Shown here one piece after another: positions 58,969 to 64,000 of a DNA stretch of 64,000 bases (its first letter is position 1; every line of letters starts with the position of its first letter). The position numbers were made by a program, and so were the translations under genes. Origin of the DNA: Caldithrix abyssi DSM 13497. Its GTDB lineage: Bacteria; Electryoneota; AABM5-125-24; Hatepunaeales; Hatepunaeaceae. The notes under the pieces are model-generated. The model did not search any database. It had not been told where the DNA came from and saw nothing but the letters and a program-made list of their open reading frames with translations. Location of the stretch: NCBI GenBank assembly GCA_945865405.1, contig CAMBDS010000001.1, forward strand, positions 62,001 through 126,000, in the 5' to 3' direction.

Positions 58969-60534
58969 TTAGGTTACGGAAGAGTTTTGGGTGCTTGTTA
59001 AGATTCCGATAGCTCGAAAATGGGAGCCGCTCTTTGTCTCTGTTATCAGTTCGGCTCGAATGTATCTGCCGTTTGACGGGAATATTGCTTGACCGCTGGA
59101 AGATGAGAGTTGGGTTGATGACAAGCCGTGCGCGATTGCAGTTTCTTTGCCGTCGATAGCTGCGAAAATGTTAAGAGATTGAACAGCGCCGAATTCAGTG
59201 GTAGTTTTCCAACGAACAGCTCCGATTCCCGCTTCAATTGACAATTCTATTGCAGGACCGTCAGAGATTACTACCGGAGCGTGTTTCAGTGCCTCAAGAA
59301 TGCCTACTACCTCGCGGGAATCGGTTTTGACGAGGGTGCGGAACTTGCCGAAGAGGTTGCGGTTGTGCTCCCAGAGGCTGACCATCGGCAAACGAACCTG
59401 ACGAAAGCAGTTGAAGTTGCCGTGGGCGTCGTTACCGGCGAAGATAGGAGTTAATCTTCCTTCGTTCAGCTTCTCTTGCCAAAGTTTGTAACCGCGCGCG
59501 AAATCGACGCTCCAGCTACCGTTGGCGATCTGCCAGCCGTCGAGGCGAGGGTGGGCCAGGTCTTCCGGTGACCAGATGCCTCTGCCGACCAGCAGCCACT
59601 CCAGCGGCGGAGTCGGGACGAGAGGGTGTGCGGCGACTGCGAAGGAACCTTCCGAGATGCGAGTCAATGCTTCCTTTATCGACAACTCGCTTCGTGTGCG
59701 AAACCACTTTTCAGCCCCATCACCACTTCCGTGAAGAAACTCCTCATTTCCCAGGATAATCAGATGAACGTTGCGACCTTTGGAGTTGCGGACGGTGACT
59801 TCTTCACCGGGTAATAGAGTGACCGATGCGCCTTTCGATAAGTGTTCGGCTTCTTCGTGGAGCAGTCGCCATTTGAGCAAGTCGGGGTCTTGCCTGAGGT
59901 AGTCGTTGGGAAGGTCATCCAGATTATAGGAGTGATCGGTGAGGGCTGCCCAGCCGAGTCCGATGGATTCGGAAGTGCGCTGGATAGCTTCTAATGGTGC
60001 GCCAAACTCAACGTAATCGGGGCCGTAGGAGGTATGGCAGTGAAGCTCGCCAGCCTGCCAGCCGGGGAAGAGGGGCAGGGGGTCATCGGCGCGGTAAACC
60101 TGCATCGGGGCGTGGCTGAGGCCCACGTGATTGTCGTTGTGGACAATTCTCTGTCTGCCGCGATTTTTAAAGCTGAGCGCGCAATCGACCAGGACCAACC
60201 CCGGCGGGAGGGTGCTGATGTCGAGGTTGTAGATTCCGTACCAGAATACGCAGTCCATAGGGCGGTTAATCGCAAAGCGAGCAGAAACTTTGCCGCCATC
60301 CGGTGAGACTCCCGTGAGGATGACCTCTTCCAAATCGATGGGGAAGAGATGAGCGTCTTTAATCATCAACGTAACAGGCAACGGCAAGCCCGGCTGGACG
60401 CGGTGCGGGGCGTCGAAGATGATCTCCGGCTCGCGGCGGTAGTAGCGGCTGAAAGGGATCAGTGGGAAACGGTAGTGAGTCTCGGCGTAGAGACCGAACA
60501 ACGGGAGGGTTGTTGGCAAGAGCAGGTCGGTCAT
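58969..60534 (-). CDS. PHP-domain metallohydrolase, CehA/McbA-like
   Basis: 521 residues. After an N-terminal beta domain (about 1-140) comes a PHP domain: GELHCHTSYG (metal-binding His pair near residue 165), ALTDHSYN, LLPGEEVTVRNSKGRNVHLIILG, AAHPLVP and FAGNDAHGN. PHP enzymes hydrolyse phosphoester bonds; CehA/McbA-like members act on various small molecules. It is the last gene of a four-gene operon, with ATGA overlap to the deacetylase gene, so it may act on a cell-surface glycolipid precursor. Substrate unknown. Confidence 0.82.
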   Translation of the reverse strand: MTDLLLPTTLPLFGLYAETHYRFPLIPFSRYYRREPEIIFDAPHRVQPGLPLPVTLMIKDAHLFPIDLEEVILTGVSPDGGKVSARFAINRPMDCVFWYGIYNLDISTLPPGLVLVDCALSFKNRGRQRIVHNDNHVGLSHAPMQVYRADDPLPLFPGWQAGELHCHTSYGPDYVEFGAPLEAIQRTSESIGLGWAALTDHSYNLDDLPNDYLRQDPDLLKWRLLHEEAEHLSKGASVTLLPGEEVTVRNSKGRNVHLIILGNEEFLHGSGDGAEKWFRTRSELSIKEALTRISEGSFAVAAHPLVPTPPLEWLLVGRGIWSPEDLAHPRLDGWQIANGSWSVDFARGYKLWQEKLNEGRLTPIFAGNDAHGNFNCFRQVRLPMVSLWEHNRNLFGKFRTLVKTDSREVVGILEALKHAPVVISDGPAIELSIEAGIGAVRWKTTTEFGAVQSLNIFAAIDGKETAIAHGLSSTQLSSSSGQAIFPSNGRYIRAELITETKSGSHFRAIGILTSTQNSSVT

Positions 60535-61172
60535 TGCCTGCCTCCTAGTAAAGTTGCAAACGCAAACCCCTTGGTGCGAATCCCGCTGACGATCATCGGT
60601 AGTGCTTTGAGAGTGGCTTCAGCGCCTTTGCCGGAGTCGTGCAGAAGAATGATGTCGCCGTCCGCAACATGATCGACGATGCGCGAAGCGGTGGTCGATG
60701 GTGAGGGAGCTTGCCAGTCATTGGCGCTTAATGACCAGAGTACGGTTGTCAACCCCAATTCCCGCGCCACTTTACAGCCCTTTCGCCAAATTCTGCCGTA
60801 GGGTGGACGAAAATGAGTCGGGCGGATGCCAGAGGTAGCCTCAATCGCGTTCAGCGAGGAGGTGATTTCCAAACGCAACCTGTTGCAGTTGGCTCTAAGG
60901 AGCGAGGTGTGATTGAAGCTGTGCGAACCGATGGTGTGACCGGAATCGACGATCTGACGGACGAGCGCGCTGTTGGCAGAGACTTTGGAGCCTGTCAGGA
61001 AAAACGTTGCAGGGCAATTCAGGTCTGAAAGAGCTTTCAGAAACTGCGGAGTCATCATCTGATCGGGGCCGTCATCGAAGGTGAGATAGACGCCACCGGC
61101 AGGACCTTTGGCAATAACTCCTTGAAACATCCGGGCGACCAAGCGGGTCGGCAGGTCGTGGAGGAGGCTCAT
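60531..61172 (-). CDS. Polysaccharide deacetylase
   Basis: About 213 residues from the ATG at 61172, overlapping the GT2 stop (ATGA). NodB homology domain: YLTFDDGPDQ (catalytic Asp and metal Asp), HTIGSHSFNHTSL (metal His pair), RPPYGRIWRKG and DIILLHDSGKG. It removes N- or O-acetyl groups from a polysaccharide or lipid-linked sugar. No signal peptide was seen, so it probably acts in the cytoplasm on the product of the GT2 next door, or is secreted by an unusual route. Confidence 0.88.
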   Translation of the reverse strand: MSLLHDLPTRLVARMFQGVIAKGPAGGVYLTFDDGPDQMMTPQFLKALSDLNCPATFFLTGSKVSANSALVRQIVDSGHTIGSHSFNHTSLLRANCNRLRLEITSSLNAIEATSGIRPTHFRPPYGRIWRKGCKVARELGLTTVLWSLSANDWQAPSPSTTASRIVDHVADGDIILLHDSGKGAEATLKALPMIVSGIRTKGFAFATLLGGRQ

Positions 61173-62359
61173 GTTGTAGCCTTGGTCTTGTAGGTTGTCC
61201 CTTTCCAATCGAAACTTCCGAAAGCACCCAAAATGGCGAGAGCTACAATGACTGGCGGGTGGAGCAACTCTGCCAGAAAAAATTCTCCCAAACGGATTTG
61301 ATCGCCGTAGAGCGGACGCGAGGCAATGAGTAGGAAAAGGTCAACGAGAAATTTGACGGAAAAGGCTCCTGTTGCCGCACTGAAGAGTCCCCATGAGCAG
61401 GAAAAGAATGGCGTTAGAGCGAGCGCGAGGTAGAAGAGGAAAATTCCGGTCAGGACGGCCTTTTGTCCAGCCGGATAGTGGAGCGTCTTCGAGCCCCATC
61501 GTGCACGTTGATGCCAAAGCTCGGAAAGGTTTGCGGGCGGACGTGTCTGCACAACTGAGGCAACGCCCATAGCGGCTACGACCGGGATGCCGTGCGCGAC
61601 GAAACGGCGCATCAAAAGCTCGTCGTCACCGGAGATGAATTGCTCAAGACCGTCCCAACCACCGACACGGTCGAAGGCTTCACGAGTGAAGGCGAGGCTG
61701 GCTCCACAGCAGTTGTAGGGCGTTCCAGCAGCAACGAGACCTGCCGAAAGGACGCCTTGAGCGGCGAAGTCGAGTGCTTGCAGGCGTTGCCAGAGAGGAG
61801 CGTCGTTTGGCACGATAAAGCGAGCCTGGCCAATTGACATGCCGGGGTTATCTTCACCCCGCCCAGCAAAGCTGGTCGGGCTACCCGCGAGTAATGAGGC
61901 GGTCAGTTGTTCCGCCCAGCCGGGATCGTGCAGGCAGTCGGCGTCGGTAAGAAGAATAACTTCGCCCGAACTATTCGCAATGCCGAGGGCAAGGGCAGCT
62001 TTTTTGGGGCTGACGTTGGGTGGGACGGAAGTCTGCCTGATGAGTCTAAGTTGGGGATAATTTGCAACAAATTCAGCCGCGATTTCTGCCGTCCGGTCAG
62101 TCGAGCGATCATCGACAACGACGATTTGGAGTGATTGTTGACTCTTGGCAAATCGTTGAGCAAGCAGGCTTTCAAGAGTTTTGCCAATCCACTCCTCTTC
62201 GTTGCGAGCGGCGATGACGATGCTGATAGTTTGAGAGACTGCCACCGACGGGGCGGTGGACATCCTGCGTAATTTCTGTATCCCCCCTAACGCCTTCAGA
62301 ACAAATAGGGCATAAACTATCCCGCCCGCCGAGAGGGTCATCAACCAGACGGCACTCAC
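61169..62359 (-). CDS. GT2-family membrane glycosyltransferase with a repeat-encoded insertion
   Basis: 396 residues. An N-terminal membrane helix (LMTLSAGGIVYALFVL), then the GT-A core IVIAARNEEEWIGKTLESLLAQRF, VVVDDRSTDRTAEIA, ILLTDADCLHDPGWAEQL with the DxD motif, and C-terminal membrane helices (GIFLFYLALALTPFFSCSWGLFSA). The peptide SPTSFAGRGEDNPG (about residues 154-168) is encoded by a cccgcccagc-family palindrome at 61856-61886, just after the DxD strand. It begins ATGA inside the end of the flippase-like gene. Probably transfers a sugar to a lipid carrier. Confidence 0.87.
   Translation of the reverse strand: MSAVWLMTLSAGGIVYALFVLKALGGIQKLRRMSTAPSVAVSQTISIVIAARNEEEWIGKTLESLLAQRFAKSQQSLQIVVVDDRSTDRTAEIAAEFVANYPQLRLIRQTSVPPNVSPKKAALALGIANSSGEVILLTDADCLHDPGWAEQLTASLLAGSPTSFAGRGEDNPGMSIGQARFIVPNDAPLWQRLQALDFAAQGVLSAGLVAAGTPYNCCGASLAFTREAFDRVGGWDGLEQFISGDDELLMRRFVAHGIPVVAAMGVASVVQTRPPANLSELWHQRARWGSKTLHYPAGQKAVLTGIFLFYLALALTPFFSCSWGLFSAATGAFSVKFLVDLFLLIASRPLYGDQIRLGEFFLAELLHPPVIVALAILGAFGSFDWKGTTYKTKATT
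61856..61886. repeat. cccgcccagc-family palindrome inside the GT2 gene
   Basis: accccgcccagcaaagctgg plus tcgggctaccc; encodes GSPTSFAGRGE in frame. Compare SPHSFAGR encoded by the same family at 16205-16233. Confidence 0.85.
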
Positions 62360-63306
62360 GATTCGGGTCTTTTCATGTCGCCGAGAGGCAATCTGCCGAC
62401 GAAAAAGAGTCCGACCAGCGCCGGAGTGACGACATTGATGGCAAAAAGGAGGATTGAGGCGTTGAAGGCAGCCTCAGAGGTGATGCCGAACTGCCCGAAG
62501 AACTTGACCGAGACAAGCTGGTCAAGACCGAGATCGCCTATGGCGATGGGTATAGCCGATTTGGTGAAGAGGATGGCGGAAGCTCCGCGGATGGAGCTTA
62601 AAAAATCGAGTTTTCCGAGGGCGTTTATCAGCAGGAAGTATTGGACGAGAAAAACAGAATAGTGCGCGAGGGTGAATAGCAAGGTACGGCGAGCCTGAGG
62701 TTTGCCAAAACGGTCGAGCCCGCCCATCAATTGAGCGACGCGCTGACCCTTTGGCAACATGATCTGAGCAGCGTAGATGAGACTACGGACCGGACGGGGA
62801 TCGAGAGCCAGATAGAGTAAAAACCCGTTGATGACGACCAACAATCCAAGCAAAGCATAAAGGACATATCCGGTTGCAAAATTCAGCGCCCACGGCAAGG
62901 TGCAGAGGGCTGGCAAGCCGACCGCTGTCGTCAAGCCGAGGTTGTAAAACTTGTCGATGACGGTCAGCCCGATCAGCCTAAGCGGCTCGGCGTTACGAAT
63001 CAGGAGCGAACGACCATATTCGCCGATTCGACCAGGAGTTACGATCCCGAACGTGTAGCCGCCCAACAGCGACCCCCACGTCTCGCCAAGGGTAGCATTG
63101 GGGTGCGAGAGCTTGACGAGGTATGCCCATTTGCGCTCCTGAATAAAGATATTGAGCGGCATAAGAAGTGCGGCGAATAGAACGAGGTCGTATTTGGCGA
63201 CAAGGAGCGCGTCCCAGATCGGGCGGGGCCTGATGGTGACGACGATCAAGCCCAGCAGGGCGACTGCGACGAGGAGTTTCAGCCAGAAGAGAAATCGGCG
63301 GGTCAT
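62356..63306 (-). CDS. Flippase-like membrane protein (LPG synthase TM / UPF0104 family)
   Basis: 316 residues with about eight hydrophobic segments (FWLKLLVAVALLGLIVVTI, LVLFAALLMPLNIFI, YVLYALLGLLVVINGFLLYLAL, ASILLFAINVVTPALVGLFFVG). The loop WGSLLGGYTFGIVTPGRIGEYGRSLLI is the signature GxxxxxxxPgRaGE region of the lysylphosphatidylglycerol-synthase membrane domain family. Stand-alone members are proposed lipid flippases. As first gene of the operon with GT2 and deacetylase, it likely moves a glycolipid across the inner membrane. Confidence 0.85.
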   Translation of the reverse strand: MTRRFLFWLKLLVAVALLGLIVVTIRPRPIWDALLVAKYDLVLFAALLMPLNIFIQERKWAYLVKLSHPNATLGETWGSLLGGYTFGIVTPGRIGEYGRSLLIRNAEPLRLIGLTVIDKFYNLGLTTAVGLPALCTLPWALNFATGYVLYALLGLLVVINGFLLYLALDPRPVRSLIYAAQIMLPKGQRVAQLMGGLDRFGKPQARRTLLFTLAHYSVFLVQYFLLINALGKLDFLSSIRGASAILFTKSAIPIAIGDLGLDQLVSVKFFGQFGITSEAAFNASILLFAINVVTPALVGLFFVGRLPLGDMKRPES

Positions 63307-63327
63307 AGCGAGCCAAAAAGGGCTGCA

Positions 63328-63394
63328 GGCAAACGCCCTCGTCTGCCTGCCGGAAGCTGAGTTGGGTTGACTGGCAGACGAGGGCGTCTGCCAG
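63328..63394. repeat. Two ggcagacg palindromes in opposite orientation
   Basis: A diverged inverted copy (63328-63351, ggcaaacgccctcgtctgcc-like) and an exact copy (63371-63394), the only tandem of this family in the window. Confidence 0.85.
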
Positions 63395-63412
63395 CGGAGA
63401 AGCGAGCGATAA

Positions 63413-64000
63413 TCACTTCACCGCCACCCAGATCTGCTCGGCGCGAGCTTTGAAAGGACTACGGTCGAAGTCGCCATAGAGGGTTTCGACCCGAAAGCCG
63501 CATAGCTCGAGCAGATGGTACATCTCCCAACGGAAGATATAGCGAACGCGCAGTTTGACGGTGGTGCTCTTCAGGATGTTGCCTTGGAAATCTTGCTCGA
63601 CGTAATTACGGACTTCTTCGATAGTCTGTTCGGTCAGGTCGTAATCCCACGTTGACCACTCCTTGACGGGGTTGCCGGTCGAGGGGTGCCGGAATTGGTT
63701 CATCAGGATCTGGTTCGACCTCATCCGCTCGTTATGATCGAGGATCTCGCGGAGATCGGGATCGAAAAAATTGATGATAAGCTTAGCGCCGTCATTCATG
63801 TGGCGATGGATGTTGCGCAGAGCTTGCTTCTGTTCTTCGACCGTCATCAGGCAGATGAAGACACGGAACGGGATTAACACCAGATCGAAGGTCCGCCCAA
63901 GGTCGAAGTCGCACATGTCGCCTTGGGCGAGGGTAATCCGGTCTGCGACTACCGAAGGCATTTCAGCGACTTTAGCCCTCGCAATTTCCAACATATCGGG
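63413..64000 (-). CDS. SAM-dependent methyltransferase (partial, N-terminus outside window)
   Basis: The reading frame enters from beyond the window end; 195 residues are visible. SPDMLEIARAK is the end of the motif II region, ITLAQGDMCDFDLGRTFDLVLIPFRVFICLM contains the acidic adenine-binding site and motif IV, and DGAKLIINFFDPDLREI follows. It is a class I methyltransferase fold; substrate unknown. A 106-bp, repeat-filled gap separates it from the flippase-like gene, so it may or may not belong to that operon. Confidence 0.82.
   Translation of the reverse strand, partial: PDMLEIARAKVAEMPSVVADRITLAQGDMCDFDLGRTFDLVLIPFRVFICLMTVEEQKQALRNIHRHMNDGAKLIINFFDPDLREILDHNERMRSNQILMNQFRHPSTGNPVKEWSTWDYDLTEQTIEEVRNYVEQDFQGNILKSTTVKLRVRYIFRWEMYHLLELCGFRVETLYGDFDRSPFKARAEQIWVAVK

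Overview
The window is chromosomal DNA from a Gram-negative, flagellated bacterium, most likely of the Fibrobacteres-Chlorobi-Bacteroidetes (FCB) superphylum or a related candidate phylum (for example Zixibacteria- or KSB1-like). Two things point there. Five or six secreted proteins end in the NPFNS...YDLSGR...AGVYLVRLE...KVVLMR type of C-terminal sorting domain used by the type IX secretion system, and there is a complete distal flagellar cluster with P- and L-ring genes, so an outer membrane is present. The exact phylum cannot be fixed from this sequence alone.

Layout. 1-1493: hflK and the start of hflC. 1494-2149: a genic desert of short palindromic repeats. 2150-5896: an AT-rich three-gene unit (HNH nuclease, STAND-type ATPase with TPR-like repeats, small tail-anchored membrane protein), the best candidate here for an undescribed conflict or defence system. 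6051-9434: a zinc-ribbon membrane protein and a large type IX-sorted propeller protein. 10041-30227: a 20-kb flagellar block on the minus strand: flgF-flgG-flgA-flgH-flgI-flgJ-flgN-flgK-flgL, then five glycosyltransferases, two unknown proteins, then fliC, fliD, fliS, flgM. A sigma-54 type site precedes flgF and a sigma-28 type site precedes fliC, which suggests the usual early/late hierarchy. 30643-37790: two more large sorted secreted proteins, a MurF-like ligase with a membrane domain, and a small anchored protein.

38371-53017: pyruvate phosphate dikinase, an orphan HicB-like gene, a secreted protein whose sorting domain is frameshifted, two paralogous lipoproteins, fabG, a small unknown, another sorted propeller, mazG, an LPP20-like lipoprotein, a ParE-type toxin-antitoxin pair and a further sorted propeller. 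53084-58754: gyrB, a DciA/DUF721-like gene, dnaN, a putative oriC and dnaA, i.e. the chromosomal origin region, without recF. 58969-64000: an overlapping operon (flippase-like membrane protein, GT2, polysaccharide deacetylase, PHP hydrolase) and a partial methyltransferase.

The most pervasive unusual signal is at DNA level. At least ten families of short palindromes (about 16-60 bp) fill the intergenic spaces and also sit in frame inside genes (the HNH nuclease, two GT9 enzymes, a GT2, mazG and the sorted propellers), where they encode extra peptides. One palindrome occurs twice in a single gene in two different reading frames. Three paralogues carry different palindromes at the same alignment position. 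This resembles the protein-coding palindromic elements known from Rickettsia. Everything here was read by eye; no database search was run.
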